Source of the DNA: Bradyrhizobiaceae bacterium Ga0074131
Lineage (GTDB): Bacteria; Pseudomonadota; Alphaproteobacteria; Rhizobiales; Xanthobacteraceae
Length of the DNA stretch: 64,000 nt
Reading direction: 5' to 3'
NCBI GenBank assembly: GCA_001464035.1
Contig: LNEC01000004.1
Coordinates: forward strand, 248,001 to 312,000
The notes under the pieces are model-generated. The model did no database searches. It saw nothing but the letters and a program-made list of their open reading frames with translations, and was not told where the DNA came from. This document shows positions 51,817 to 60,824 of the stretch, piece after piece. The first letter of the stretch is position 1. Every line of letters begins with the position of its first letter. The position numbers and the translations under genes were made by a program.

Positions 51817-52599
51817 TCAGCCCCGCAGCGCCGCGAGCAACTCGTCGGGCCGCTCGACCATCATCATGTGGCCGGCGCCGGGCAGCACCACAGTGCGTGA
51901 ATTCGGCAGCGCCGCGGCCAGCGACTTGCCGGCTTTTGCGGGGGTCATCATGTCGCGTTCGCCGAGAATCAGCGTGGCCGGAACCTTGATCTGGGCGGCG
52001 GCGGCGAGCGCGCCCTGATAGGCATTGCAGGCCGAGAGATCGTTGAACAGCACGCCGGGACGGCACTGCTCGAGCACCCGCTGCGCACCATGATGCATCC
52101 ACAGGCCCGGCGCGAGGCTGCCGCCCAGTTCGGCCTGAAAGCCGAGACCCCAGATCGAGACCATGTCGACGGCGGCATGGTCGTTGGCCTCCGCCGCCTT
52201 GAGCAGGTCCGGGCCGACGGTCATGGTGGCCGCCGTGCCGATCAGGCTCAGCGCGGTTACCTTTGCCGGGTGCCGCGCGGCGGTTTCCAGCGCAATCAGC
52301 GAGCCCATGGAATGGCCGACCAGCCGCGCTGCAGGCACGCCGGCCGCATCGAGCAGCGCCGCGGTCCAGTCGGCCATCTCGCCGATGCTGGCAAGCGGCG
52401 CGCCGCCGGAGCGTCCATGCCCCGGCAGATCCGGCGCCAGCACGCCAAAGCCGTGATGCGCAAACCACCTCGAATGCAAAGCCCAGGTGGTATGGTCGAA
52501 GCCGGCGCCGTGCAGCAGCACGATGGATGGCAGCGACTTGTCGAATTCGCGGCCGCCGGTGGCGACGAAGGTATCGATGCCGTTCACGGACAATTGCAT
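51817..52599 (-). CDS. Alpha/beta hydrolase
   Basis: A 260-aa cytosolic serine hydrolase. The oxyanion region LHGAGFDHTTW, the nucleophile elbow GHSMGS, an Asp in LGERDMMTP and the His of LPGAGHMMM complete the triad. A short lid region lies between. It begins four bases after metY ends on the same strand, so the two are probably co-transcribed. Substrate could be an ester, lactone or C-C bond of an aromatic intermediate; no evidence picks one. Confidence 0.85.
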   Translation of the reverse strand: MQLSVNGIDTFVATGGREFDKSLPSIVLLHGAGFDHTTWALHSRWFAHHGFGVLAPDLPGHGRSGGAPLASIGEMADWTAALLDAAGVPAARLVGHSMGSLIALETAARHPAKVTALSLIGTAATMTVGPDLLKAAEANDHAAVDMVSIWGLGFQAELGGSLAPGLWMHHGAQRVLEQCRPGVLFNDLSACNAYQGALAAAAQIKVPATLILGERDMMTPAKAGKSLAAALPNSRTVVLPGAGHMMMVERPDELLAALRG

Positions 52600-52602
52600 G
52601 GC

Positions 52603-53898
52603 TCAGGCCTTCTGGGAAATACGGAGCGCCTGGCCGAGATCGTCGATGATGTCGGCTGATGATTCGATGCCGACCGACAGCCGCACCAGTTCCTCGCCGA
52701 TCCCGGCCGACTTGAGCTGGGCGGCATCCATCTGCTGATGCGTCGTGCTGGCGGGGTGAATGACCAGCGTCTTGGCGTCGCCGACATTGGCGAGATGGCT
52801 GACCAGGCGAAGCGCTTCGATGAACTTTCTGCCGGCGGCCCTGCCGCCCTTGATGCCGAAACTGACGATCGAGCCGGCGCCGCGCGGCAGCAACTGTTTT
52901 GCGAGCTCATGATCGGGATGATCCGGCAGTGACGGATGCCAGACCCATTCGACCGCCTTGTTGGCGGTGAGGGCCTCCAGCACGGCATGGGTGTTCGCCA
53001 TATGGCGGTCCATGCGAACGCCGAGCGTTTCGACGCCCTGCAGCAGCTGAAAGGCATTGGTCGGCGACAGGCACGCGCCGAAATCGCGCAGGCCCTCGGT
53101 GCGCGCCCGCATGATGAAGGCGGCCTGGCCGAATTGCTCGTCGAAGACGATGCCGTGATAGCCGGCATAGGGCTCGGTCAGCACCGGAAACTTGCCGGAC
53201 GCGCGCCAGTCGAAGCGGCCGCCATCGACGATCACGCCGCCGATGGCGATGCCGTGGCCGCCGATCCATTTGGTTGCCGAATTCATGACGAGATCGGCGC
53301 CGAGTTCGATCGGCCGGCTGAGATAGGGTGTCGCAAACGTGTTGTCGATCAAGAGCGGAATCCCGGCGTCATGCGCGATGGCGGCGACGCTTGGGATATC
53401 CAGCACTTCGAGGCCGGGATTGCCGATGGTCTCGCCGATCACGAGGCGCGTATTGGGCTGGATCGCGGCACGGAACGCGTCCAGTTCGCGCGGCTTGACG
53501 AAAGTGGTGGTGATGCCGAAGCGCGGCAGCGTATGTGCCAGCAGGTTGATGGTGCCGCCATAGAGCGAGGATGAGGCCACGATATGATCGCCGGCGTTGA
53601 GCAGCGTGGCGATCGCCAGATGTAGCGCCGCCATGCCGCTCGCGGTGCAGATCGCGCCGACACCGCTCTCCAGCGCGGCCAGCCGCTCTTCCAGCACCGC
53701 GGTCGTCGGATTCGATATCCTTGTATAGATGTGCCCGGCGCGTTCGAGGTTGAACAGCGCGGCGGCGTGTTCGGAATCCTGGAAGACGTAGGATGTGGTC
53801 TGGTAGATCGGGACCGCCCGCGCGCCGGTGACGGGATCCGGACGCTGCCCGGCGTGGAGGCTCAGGGTCTCGAAGGCGGGCGGCTTGGGTGCGGGCAT
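52603..53898 (-). CDS. metY: O-acetylhomoserine sulfhydrylase (MetY-type PLP enzyme)
   Basis: A 431-aa PLP-dependent Cys/Met metabolism enzyme that would make homocysteine from O-acetylhomoserine and sulfide. Family motifs are FETLSLHAGQRPDP, PIYQTTSYVF, YTRISNPTTAVLEERLAALE, SSSLYGGTINLL and the PLP Lys in NSATKWIGGHG. The ~430-residue length distinguishes it from MetZ and MetB (about 390). It is the first gene of a two-gene unit with the hydrolase. The sulfur source and exact acyl group are by family inference. Confidence 0.9.
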   Translation of the reverse strand: MPAPKPPAFETLSLHAGQRPDPVTGARAVPIYQTTSYVFQDSEHAAALFNLERAGHIYTRISNPTTAVLEERLAALESGVGAICTASGMAALHLAIATLLNAGDHIVASSSLYGGTINLLAHTLPRFGITTTFVKPRELDAFRAAIQPNTRLVIGETIGNPGLEVLDIPSVAAIAHDAGIPLLIDNTFATPYLSRPIELGADLVMNSATKWIGGHGIAIGGVIVDGGRFDWRASGKFPVLTEPYAGYHGIVFDEQFGQAAFIMRARTEGLRDFGACLSPTNAFQLLQGVETLGVRMDRHMANTHAVLEALTANKAVEWVWHPSLPDHPDHELAKQLLPRGAGSIVSFGIKGGRAAGRKFIEALRLVSHLANVGDAKTLVIHPASTTHQQMDAAQLKSAGIGEELVRLSVGIESSADIIDDLGQALRISQKA

Positions 53899-54088
53899 GG
53901 CGATCTCGGAAACGGTGCGGTTTGCCCGATGTCTCGGACGGCAGCACCATTTGCCACAAAAGCACCGGGGTTGTTAGCCCATTTTCCCATGCCGCGGCGA
54001 TCGGACGTCAGGCAGCAGGCCCTCGCGCGTTTGCGGCTGCGATGTCCGGCACCTATAATCTGACACCCGCAACCGAAGAGGACCCGTC

Positions 54089-54190
54089 GTGCAACGAAGG
54101 ATTCTACAAGCCGCCATGGTGCGTGCGGGACTGCTGCCGGCTGGCTTCCGCCTCGCCGGAGCGGCGCAGCGCCGCGGGTCGATCCGATGA
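54089..54190 (+). CDS. Possible 33-aa leader ORF overlapping the 51-aa gene
   Basis: A GTG at 54089 with GAGGA about seven bases upstream opens a 33-codon frame that is Arg/Ala-rich and ends at a TGA overlapping the next ATG (ATGA). Such overlaps often indicate translational coupling. The product has no recognised family and could be spurious. Confidence 0.25.
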   Translation: MQRRILQAAMVRAGLLPAGFRLAGAAQRRGSIR

Positions 54191-54342
54191 AGCGGGTCGC
54201 GATCTGGGCATTCTATGCCGTCGGCGCGCTCGCGATCGGTTACCTCGCGCTTTTTGCCTATGCGACCTTCACCGGGCGGGACCTGCAGCCAGGCGACCCG
54301 ATCCACATTTTTCGCCGGCCGGATGCGCCGAGCTATTCGTAG
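54187..54342 (+). CDS. Small single-span membrane protein (51 aa)
   Basis: A 51-aa ORF too short for usual predictors: one hydrophobic span (residues about 5-26, AIWAFYAVGALAIGYLALF), then a short TGRDLQPGDPIHIFRRPD tail that would face the periplasm or cytosol. The composition is like a genuine small membrane protein. It lies between metY and flbD and may follow a short leader ORF. Family unknown. Confidence 0.5.
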   Translation: MKRVAIWAFYAVGALAIGYLALFAYATFTGRDLQPGDPIHIFRRPDAPSYS

Positions 54343-54368
54343 CGGTCCCGCGTCTCCGACATGTGCCG

Positions 54369-55748
54369 CTAGGCCGTTGCGGCCACGCGGCCATAGTCGC
54401 CCGATCCCGCCGGCGTGATCGGCAGGCCGCCGTCGGCATATTCGTTGAGCTTGTTGCGCAGCGTGCGGATCGAGATGCCGAGGATATTGGCGGCGTGGGT
54501 GCGGTTGCCGAGGCAATGCTTCAGCGTCTCCAGGATCAGATCGCGTTCGACGTCGGCGACCGTGCGGCCGACCAGAGCGCGGGTCACCTGTTCGGCGGCG
54601 AAGGTGGCGTGCGCCACCGCCGGCACGGTCCTGGCCAGGTCGAGACGGTCGCCGTCCGGAGTCAGGATGGCGTCTGCGCCGATCTCGTCGCCCTGCGCCA
54701 TCAACACCGAACGATGCATGGTGTTTTCGAGTTCGCGGACGTTGCCCTGCCAGCGGTTGGCCGTCAGCACGCGGCGCGCCTCCGGTGAGATCGGGCGCAG
54801 CGGCACGCCATTGGCGTCGGCGTATTTCTTGGCGAAATGCTGCGCCAGTTCGAGAATATCGGCCGGCCGCTCCCGCAGCGGCGGGATCTTCAGGTTCACG
54901 ACGTTGAGCCGGAACAGCAGGTCCTCGCGGAAGGTGCCTTCGCGCACCGCGTCGGCCAGGTTGCGGTTCGAGGTCGCGATGATGCGGATGTCGACCGGAA
55001 CCGGCCGGGTGCCGCCGACGCGATCGATCACGCGTTCCTGGATGGCGCGCAGCAATTTCGACTGCAGCCGCACGTCCATTTCGGAGATTTCGTCGAGCAG
55101 CAGGGTGCCGCCGGTGGCTTCCTCGAATTTTCCGATCCGCCGGGCGATCGCCCCGGTGAAAGCGCCCTTCTCGTGGCCGAACAGTTCGGATTCCAGCAGA
55201 TGCTCGGGAATCGCCGCGCAATTGATCGAGATGAACGGCTTCCTGGCGCGATGGGAGCGGGTGTGGACATAGCGTGCCAGCACTTCCTTGCCGGTGCCGG
55301 ATTCGCCGGTCACCATCACGGAGGCGTCGGAGCCGGCGATCTGCTGCGCCAGCTTTACCACTTTGGCCATGGCCTCGTCGCGATAGACCATCTCGCGCGT
55401 ATCGTTGGCGACCGCGGCAAGCACCGCGGCGATCAATTGCGGATCGGGCGGCAACGGGATGTATTCCTTGGCGCCGGCGTGGATCGCTGCGACCGCGGCG
55501 CGGGCGTCATTGGAGATGCCGCAGGCGACGATCGGCACATGGATGTGTTCGGCCTCCAGCCGCATCACCAGATCGCGGATGTCGAGCGCGACGTCGACCA
55601 GCAGCAGGTCGGCGCCCTTGCCGCCGCGGAGTACGCCCATCGCCTGGTCGTGGTTCTCCGCATGGGTGACGGAGGCGCCATTATCCATCGCGATCTTGGT
55701 GGCGGTCGTAAGCTGGCCCTTCAGGGTGCCAACGATGAGAAGCCGCAT
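54369..55748 (-). CDS. flbD: Sigma-54-dependent flagellar regulator FlbD
   Basis: A 459-aa NtrC-family activator of sigma-54 promoters. The N-terminal receiver-like domain (about 1-115) has [13 protein letters not shown] with LLLVDVALD, a partly degenerate Asp pocket. The AAA+ domain has GESGTGKE, the sigma-54-contact loop [23 protein letters not shown] and [12 protein letters not shown] Fis-type HTH ([20 protein letters not shown]) ends it. In Caulobacter FlbD activates late flagellar genes and represses fliF. It is the fifth gene of fliF-fliG-fliH-fliN-flbD, 55 bases after fliN. Confidence 0.94.
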   Translation of the reverse strand: MRLLIVGTLKGQLTTATKIAMDNGASVTHAENHDQAMGVLRGGKGADLLLVDVALDIRDLVMRLEAEHIHVPIVACGISNDARAAVAAIHAGAKEYIPLPPDPQLIAAVLAAVANDTREMVYRDEAMAKVVKLAQQIAGSDASVMVTGESGTGKEVLARYVHTRSHRARKPFISINCAAIPEHLLESELFGHEKGAFTGAIARRIGKFEEATGGTLLLDEISEMDVRLQSKLLRAIQERVIDRVGGTRPVPVDIRIIATSNRNLADAVREGTFREDLLFRLNVVNLKIPPLRERPADILELAQHFAKKYADANGVPLRPISPEARRVLTANRWQGNVRELENTMHRSVLMAQGDEIGADAILTPDGDRLDLARTVPAVAHATFAAEQVTRALVGRTVADVERDLILETLKHCLGNRTHAANILGISIRTLRNKLNEYADGGLPITPAGSGDYGRVAATA

Positions 55749-55803
55749 GATGTTCTCCTGTTCGTCTGTTCGCGCGCCTTGCGCTGTATCTCTAAGAGCG
55801 CCT

Positions 55804-56154
55804 TCAGGCGCGTTCCGCCTTGATGATTTCCGTCATGGTCACGCCGAGCTTGTCTTCGACCAGAACCACTTCGCCGCGCGCTACCAGGCGGTTGTTGACG
55901 TAGATGTCGATGGCTTCGCCGACGCGGCGATCGAGTTCGAGCACGGTGCCGGGCCCGAGTTTCAGCAGTTCGCCCACATCCATCTTGGAGCGGCCGAGCA
56001 CCGCCGAAACCTGTACCGGCACGTCGAACACGGCTTCCAGGTCGGCGGCGATGCGCGAAGCCTGTTCGTCTTCGAGATAGGCCACGTCATCGATCGCCGT
56101 CGTGTCCGCGGCGTTGAGATCGGGAAGCGGAACCTGGGCGTCGGTATCACTCAT
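55804..56154 (-). CDS. fliN: Flagellar motor switch protein FliN
   Basis: A 116-aa C-ring component. The surface-presentation domain is complete: [64 protein letters not shown], given here by its two ends [11 protein letters not shown] and [13 protein letters not shown]. The N-terminal 40 residues are acidic and variable. It overlaps fliH by four bases (ATGA), showing tight coupling. Confidence 0.95.
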   Translation of the reverse strand: MSDTDAQVPLPDLNAADTTAIDDVAYLEDEQASRIAADLEAVFDVPVQVSAVLGRSKMDVGELLKLGPGTVLELDRRVGEAIDIYVNNRLVARGEVVLVEDKLGVTMTEIIKAERA

Positions 56155-56798
56155 GGGTCAGTCCTCTTGGCCGGAGTTCCGGCCTGGCCGCGGGACGCGA
56201 TGTAGCGCCCGACAAGTTCGTTGATCTTGGCTTCGATCGCCGCGCGCTCCAGCACCACGCCGCCGTCGGCCCACTCGATCCTGCAGTCCCCGGTCGCAAT
56301 GTCCGGCTCGGCCAGGATGACGAGACGGCCCTCGAAGCCGCTCCGCTTCGCCAATTGCTCGATCCGCTCGCGCGCGGCCTCGTAAAGCTGCTCGTTGACG
56401 CGAACCACCAGATGCGGGGTGGCCACCAGATGCGAGAAGCAGTCGCTGACCAGCGCCACGATCTCGCCGAGCGGTTCGCCGGCGACCAGCTCGCTGCACA
56501 GCTTGCGCGCCACCGCCACCGCGACGTCGACCGCTTCGGTCTCCATCCGGGTTTCGATGCCGGAGAAGCCGGTCGCGATGCCGCGAACGCCGACGCCGAT
56601 CTCCTCGAGCGCCAGCGCAATGCGGCGATCGCTTTCCGCTTTCGCCTCGCGCTGTCCGGCGTCGAACCCGTCGCGGTAGGCGCGAGCCTCGGCGGCGGCG
56701 ATCTTCTGCGCGATTTCCGACGGCGTGGCCGGCCGCTCGCGCGCCTTGTCGGGGGCGCCGAAGTCCATGTCGAACAGGAATTTCGCGGGTGCGGCCAT
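56151..56798 (-). CDS. fliH: Flagellar assembly protein FliH-like
   Basis: A 215-aa protein in the fliH position. It has FLFDMDFGAPDKARERPATP at the N-terminus, a charged helical region with AEARAYRDGFDAGQREAK, a FliH hallmark of GxxxG-like spacing, and a C-terminal domain (LVVRVNEQLYEAARERIEQLA, then DIATGDCRIEWADGGVVLE) shared with FliH/YscL. It would regulate the FliI ATPase, which is not in the window. Its ATG overlaps the fliG stop by one base; a longer frame upstream is a fliG shadow. Sequence divergence from enterobacterial FliH is expected in this lineage. Confidence 0.85.
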   Translation of the reverse strand: MAAPAKFLFDMDFGAPDKARERPATPSEIAQKIAAAEARAYRDGFDAGQREAKAESDRRIALALEEIGVGVRGIATGFSGIETRMETEAVDVAVAVARKLCSELVAGEPLGEIVALVSDCFSHLVATPHLVVRVNEQLYEAARERIEQLAKRSGFEGRLVILAEPDIATGDCRIEWADGGVVLERAAIEAKINELVGRYIASRGQAGTPAKRTDP

Positions 56799-57880
56799 CA
56801 GTACACCAGTTCGTCGTCGGCGCGGTTTTTGGTCAGCATGATTTCGCCCTTGGCCGCGAGGTCCTTGGCGAGATTGACGAGCAGCGCCTGCGCCTCGTCG
56901 ACATCGCGCAGCCGCACCGGGCCGAGCGCCGCCATGTCGTCGAGCAGCATCTTGCCGGCGCGCGACGACATGTTGCCGAGGAAGAAGCCGCGGACGTCCT
57001 CGTTGGCGCTCTTCAGCGCGATGCCGAGCTTGTCCTTGTCGACGTTGCGCATCAGGGTCTGGGCCGAGGCGGCGTCGAGCTTGACGAGGTCGTCGAAGGT
57101 GAACATCAGCGCCTTGATGCGTTCGGCGGATTCGCGGTTGTCCTCTTCCAGCGACGTGATGAAGCGGGTTTCGGTCTGGCGGTCGAAATTGTTGAAGATC
57201 TCGGCCATCACCTCGTGGGCGTCGCGGCGGCGGGTCTGCGACAGGTTTGACATGAATTCGGTGCGAAGCGTCTGTTCGACGCGTTCGATCACTTCCTTCT
57301 GCACCGCTTCCATTTTCAGCATCCGGCCGATCACGTCCAGCGCCATGTCCTCCGGCAGGATCGCGAGCACGCGGGCGGCGTGTTCCGGCTTCAGTTTCGA
57401 CAGCACCACGGCGATGGTCTGCGGATATTCGTTCTTCAGGTAGTTGGCGAGCACCTCCTCCTGCACATTGGAGAGCTTCTCCCACATGTTGCGGCCGGCG
57501 GGCCCCCGAATTTCGTCCATGATGCCGGTGACGCGATCGGATGGCAGGTACTGCTGCAGCAGCCGCTCGGTGGCGTCGAACGTGCCCATCAGCGCGCCGG
57601 ATGCCGACATCCGCGAGACGAATTCGAGCAGCAGGTCTTCCACCACGTCGGCCTCGACGGTGCCGAGCGTGGACATGTGCATCGACAGTTCACGCACCTC
57701 GTCGTCGTCGAGCAGCGCCCAGACCTTTCCGCCATACTGTTCCCCCAGCGCCAGCATCAGGATCGCGGCGCGCTTGGGGCCGCTCAGCTTCGCGCCCTTC
57801 GGACGATTGGCCTGACGGCTCGCCAGATTGGCGATGACGCTGGAGATGTCGTTGGCGTTGGTGGTTTGCGGTACGGCCAT
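56798..57880 (-). CDS. fliG: Flagellar motor switch protein FliG
   Basis: A 360-aa rotor protein that couples torque to the MS ring. It has [20 protein letters not shown] at the N-terminal domain, [23 protein letters not shown] (EHPQ-like loop, ends given) in the middle domain and [20 protein letters not shown] with the charged C-terminal helix for stator contact. The length is slightly above average because of the N-terminal extension. One base separates it from fliF, so the two are translationally linked. Confidence 0.95.
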   Translation of the reverse strand: MAVPQTTNANDISSVIANLASRQANRPKGAKLSGPKRAAILMLALGEQYGGKVWALLDDDEVRELSMHMSTLGTVEADVVEDLLLEFVSRMSASGALMGTFDATERLLQQYLPSDRVTGIMDEIRGPAGRNMWEKLSNVQEEVLANYLKNEYPQTIAVVLSKLKPEHAARVLAILPEDMALDVIGRMLKMEAVQKEVIERVEQTLRTEFMSNLSQTRRRDAHEVMAEIFNNFDRQTETRFITSLEEDNRESAERIKALMFTFDDLVKLDAASAQTLMRNVDKDKLGIALKSANEDVRGFFLGNMSSRAGKMLLDDMAALGPVRLRDVDEAQALLVNLAKDLAAKGEIMLTKNRADDELVY

Positions 57881-57881
57881 G

Positions 57882-59480
57882 TCAGGTCGCGGGCTCCGTC
57901 AGCCACTGGCGCACGATGGTGGCGGTTTCACTGGGATTTCGCTCGGCCAGTTCGCCGACGCGATGCACCGACTGGGCGTGGACCTGGCCCTGCACCTGGG
58001 CGACGTCGATCAGTTGCGCGGTGGTGTTGGAAAGCAGATTCTGGCCGGTGGGATCGGCCGGGTCGCCGCCGGTCAGCGCCGGCAGCGCACCCCCGCCGGT
58101 CAGCGAGGCGACCTCCTCCGAGGCCAGGATGCGCTTGACCAGCGGCCGGATCACCATGAACAACACCACGAGACCGAGCAGCATCATGACGCCGAGTTCG
58201 ATGACGTACATCACGTCGTGCTTGGTGAATTGCAGCATGCCGAGCAGGCCGGCCGGCTCTACGACCGGCGGCACGACCGGTGCTTCGGCGAATTTGAGGT
58301 TGACGATCTCGACCTGGTCGCCGCGTTTCTGGTCGAAGCCGATCGCCGAGCGCACCAGCGCCGCGATGCGGTCGAGCTGTTCCTTGTTGCGCTCCTGATA
58401 GACCAGCTCGCCCTTTTCGTTCTTGACGTAGCTGCCGTCGACCAGCACCCCGACCTCGGTCACTTCGGTCTTGGTGGTGCGGGAAATCTCGTAATTGTTG
58501 GTCTCTTCGCTCTTCTTGCTCTGGTCGCGCGCGACCGCCGCGGGGTCCCTGTTCTGGGCGCCCGGCAGCTCGTTGTTGACGGTGACCTGGCCGCCGTTTT
58601 CGGCCGTAGCGGAGGATTCTTCCCGGGTCTGGCTCGAGCGCAGCACCCGGCCCTCGGGATCGTACTTGTCCGACGTCTGGGTGATCTTGTTGTAGTCGAA
58701 ATCGGCCGAGAGCTGGACCCGGGCGCGGCCGGCGCCGACCACCGAGGAAACGATCGCCTCGATCTGGTTGCGCATCCGCTTCTCGAAACCGGCGCGGCGC
58801 TCGTCGCCGACCGCGTTATCGCTTTCGCCGGTGGCGCCGTCGGCGAGCAATTGGCCGGCTTCATCGACGATCGACACCCGCTGCGGCTTCAGGCCGTTGA
58901 CGGCGGAGGCGACGACGTGGCGGATGGCTCTGATCTGCTGCGGTTCGAGCGAACCGCGCACGCGCACCACGATGGAGGCCGACGGTTCGGGCGTTTCGCG
59001 CGAAAACAACGGACGCTCGGGCAGCACCAGATGGACGCGCGCGGCCTGAATGCGGTCGATGGCGCGGATGGTGCGGGCCAGTTCGCCCTCCAGCGCGCGC
59101 AGATGATTGATGTTCTGGACGAAGCTGGTGGTGCCGAGCGCATCGGACTTGTCGAAAATCTCGTAGCCGACGCCGCCGCCCTTGGGCAGGCCGCCTTCGG
59201 CAAGCTTCATGCGCAGCCGGGTGACCTTGTCCTTCGGAACCATGATGACGGCGCCTTCGTTGCGCAGTTCGAAGGGAATCGCCTGGCGTTCCAGATCCTT
59301 GATGATCCCCGAGGAGTCCTCGGTCGAGAGGTCGGTAAACAGGGTGGTCATCTGCGGCGTGGTGACGCGCATGATGACGAACGCGAAGAAGCCGATCAGC
59401 GCGGCCGTCACCGCGACCATCGCCATCAGGCGCGAAGCGCCCAGACCTTTCAGAAAAGCTGCCAGACCCTGCAAAACCAA
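57882..59480 (-). CDS. fliF: Flagellar MS-ring protein FliF
   Basis: A 532-aa inner-membrane ring protein on which the rest of the flagellum is built. Two spans border the periplasmic part: [18 protein letters not shown] near residue 30 and [21 protein letters not shown] near 440. The ring-building domains follow, with [23 protein letters not shown] (ends given) and [18 protein letters not shown]. The C-terminal FliG-binding tail is present. It is the first gene of the class II operon. Confidence 0.96.
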   Translation of the reverse strand: MVLQGLAAFLKGLGASRLMAMVAVTAALIGFFAFVIMRVTTPQMTTLFTDLSTEDSSGIIKDLERQAIPFELRNEGAVIMVPKDKVTRLRMKLAEGGLPKGGGVGYEIFDKSDALGTTSFVQNINHLRALEGELARTIRAIDRIQAARVHLVLPERPLFSRETPEPSASIVVRVRGSLEPQQIRAIRHVVASAVNGLKPQRVSIVDEAGQLLADGATGESDNAVGDERRAGFEKRMRNQIEAIVSSVVGAGRARVQLSADFDYNKITQTSDKYDPEGRVLRSSQTREESSATAENGGQVTVNNELPGAQNRDPAAVARDQSKKSEETNNYEISRTTKTEVTEVGVLVDGSYVKNEKGELVYQERNKEQLDRIAALVRSAIGFDQKRGDQVEIVNLKFAEAPVVPPVVEPAGLLGMLQFTKHDVMYVIELGVMMLLGLVVLFMVIRPLVKRILASEEVASLTGGGALPALTGGDPADPTGQNLLSNTTAQLIDVAQVQGQVHAQSVHRVGELAERNPSETATIVRQWLTEPAT

Positions 59481-59547
59481 TCCGCCCCTAGATTCGGCCC
59501 CTGGAGCCGACTGGGCAATTATTGCCTATGGGATGGTTTCGATATGG

Positions 59548-59561
59548 TTAACGGAAGTTAA
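59548..59561 (-). promoter_or_regulatory. Imperfect CtrA-like site before fliF
   Basis: On the minus strand TTAACTTCCGTTAACCAT contains two TTAA half sites separated by six bases instead of seven, 68 bases or more upstream of the fliF start. The downstream half is TTAACCAT, a preferred CtrA half site. In Caulobacter fliF is CtrA-controlled. Also present is the palindrome GGCAAT-T-ATTGCC at 59514-59526. Confidence 0.35.
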
Positions 59562-59588
59562 GGGCCGTGGCGAAAGTTCAACATGAAA

Positions 59589-59619
59589 AAAATCGGCTTC
59601 GCAAAACGAAGCCGATTTT
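59589..59619. terminator. Bidirectional terminator between sciP and fliF
   Basis: A perfect 13-bp stem (59589-59601 with 59607-59619, loop CAAAA) lies between the sciP stop and the fliF promoter. On the minus strand it is followed by a run of T residues, fitting termination of sciP. Confidence 0.85.
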
Positions 59620-59646
59620 CGTCGAATGCCACAGGTCTGGGAAGGT

Positions 59647-59922
59647 CTATTGCCGGTATTGCTGGATGCGGGTGGTGCGCAGGCCGGCAAGGCCATGTTG
59701 ATCGATGGAAAACTGCCAGGAAAGGAATTCGTCTACCGTCAGCGTGTAGCGGCTGCAAGCCTCCTCGAGGGAGAGCAGGCCGCCGCGAACCGCGGCAACG
59801 ACTTCGGCCTTGCGGCGGATGACCCACCGTTTGGTCCCGGGCGCGGGCAGATCAGCAATTGTTAACGGACTGCCGTCAGGCCCGATGACGTATTTTACCC
59901 TCGGGCGATGGGGTTCTGTCAT
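59647..59922 (-). CDS. sciP: SciP-like CtrA inhibitor (DUF1153)
   Basis: A 91-aa helix-turn-helix protein of the DUF1153/SciP family. SciP in Caulobacter binds CtrA at promoters and blocks its activation in G1-type cells. The sequence matches the family throughout: VKYVIGPDGSPLTIADLPAP, RWVIRRKAEVVAAVRGGLLS, and LEEACSRYTLTVDEFLSWQ. The ATG at 59922 is used over an earlier in-frame ATG at 59943. It sits upstream of the fliF operon on the same strand but is separated from it by a terminator. Confidence 0.92.
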   Translation of the reverse strand: MTEPHRPRVKYVIGPDGSPLTIADLPAPGTKRWVIRRKAEVVAAVRGGLLSLEEACSRYTLTVDEFLSWQFSIDQHGLAGLRTTRIQQYRQ

Positions 59923-59961
59923 GGCGTACTCACAAACTCTCAACCACTGAACTCACAGCTA

Positions 59962-59995
59962 GCAACCTACGCCCCTCGGCTTAAAATTTGCCTAA
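59962..59995 (-). promoter_or_regulatory. Candidate CtrA box and sigma-54-like site upstream of sciP
   Basis: TTAA-AATTTGC-CTAA (59981-59995) is a one-mismatch CtrA consensus. Just downstream on the minus strand, AGGGGCGTAGGTTGC (59976-59962) has the GG-N10-GC spacing of sigma-54 promoters, with TTGC conserved but a poor -24 half. The sites are 40-73 bases before the sciP ATG. The CtrA site is the more convincing of the two. Confidence 0.4.
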
Positions 59996-60044
59996 GCCCA
60001 ATGCTTCAATACGAATCTCCTTGAAATGACCGCCGACGCATTCC

Positions 60045-60070
60045 GGCCCGGCGTCTGCTGACGCCGGGCC
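60045..60070. terminator. GC-rich stem-loop after flgD
   Basis: GGCCCGGCGTC (60045-60055) pairs with GACGCCGGGCC (60060-60070) around a four-base loop. It lies about 50 bases after the flgD stop. No T-run follows, so termination may be weak or Rho-assisted. Confidence 0.5.
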
Positions 60071-60118
60071 GGGCAGAGATCTCGGGGGAGAGGGGGACGG
60101 CGGCGCGCGAGGGCGCGC

Positions 60119-60814
60119 TTAGGCGGCGGCGGCGGTCGGACGGACCACGCGTCTGATCTGATCGGTGGTGTAGGTGTCCCCGCCGATCGAGAGCAGGGCC
60201 GGGGTGGCGGTGAGATCGACCGAATCGACGATGCCCTGGATTTCCGTCGCGATGCCGACGTCCTTGCCCGAGGCATCCTTGGCGGTCGCAGTCAGCTTGT
60301 AGGCGCCGGCCGGCCACTGGGTGCCGTCATTGCCCTTGCCGTCCCACACGAAACTGGCATTGCCCTTGCTCAGCGTATAGTTGCCGGAATAGACCGTCTG
60401 TCCGGCCGAATTCGTGATGGTGACCGCGGCGGTCGCGTCCCTGTCGGCCTTCAGATTCCAGGTTGCCGAGCCGTTGAACTGCTGGCTGCTGCCGTCGACG
60501 GCGACGGTGTGGCCGACATAGATCAGGGCCTGGGTCGCCTGTGCGCTCTTCTCGATCGCGATCAGCGCCTTCAGCTGTTCGTTCGACTTGAGCTGCTGCT
60601 CGACGCCAGCGAATTGCACCAGTTGCTGGGTGAACTGGTTGGTATCGAGCGGATCGAGTGGGTTCTGGTTCTGCAGCTGCGTTGTCAGCAGCGTCAGAAA
60701 GGTCTGGAAATTGTCCGCGAGCCCCGTCGACGAGGTCGAGGCCGGGACGGCCTTGTCGGTGTTCGTTGCCGGAGCCGATACGACCGTCGGCGGGAGGGTT
60801 GCTTCGATTGCCAT
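60119..60814 (-). CDS. flgD: Flagellar hook capping protein FlgD
   Basis: A 231-aa scaffold protein for hook assembly. It has LADNFQTFLTLLTTQLQNQ with NPLDPLDTNQFTQQLVQFAG, the family hallmark, and a C-terminal FlgD Ig-like domain (ATWNLKADRDATAAVTI, then SFVWDGKGNDGTQWPAGAY). The start at 60814 has GAGGA eight bases upstream; the longer open frame above it is the fliK end. It lies 10 bases after the fliK-like gene. Confidence 0.94.
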   Translation of the reverse strand: MAIEATLPPTVVSAPATNTDKAVPASTSSTGLADNFQTFLTLLTTQLQNQNPLDPLDTNQFTQQLVQFAGVEQQLKSNEQLKALIAIEKSAQATQALIYVGHTVAVDGSSQQFNGSATWNLKADRDATAAVTITNSAGQTVYSGNYTLSKGNASFVWDGKGNDGTQWPAGAYKLTATAKDASGKDVGIATEIQGIVDSVDLTATPALLSIGGDTYTTDQIRRVVRPTAAAA

Positions 60815-60824
60815 GGTGCGTTCC

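Noticed and set aside
59514..59526. Sigma-54 promoter for fliF
   Set aside because: GGCAATAATTGC has GG and GC only eight bases apart, not ten, so it fails the -24/-12 spacing.
57828..59561. 577-aa plus-strand open frame opposite fliF
   Set aside because: It is fully antisense to fliF and lacks any domain. High GC favours long open frames on the opposite strand.
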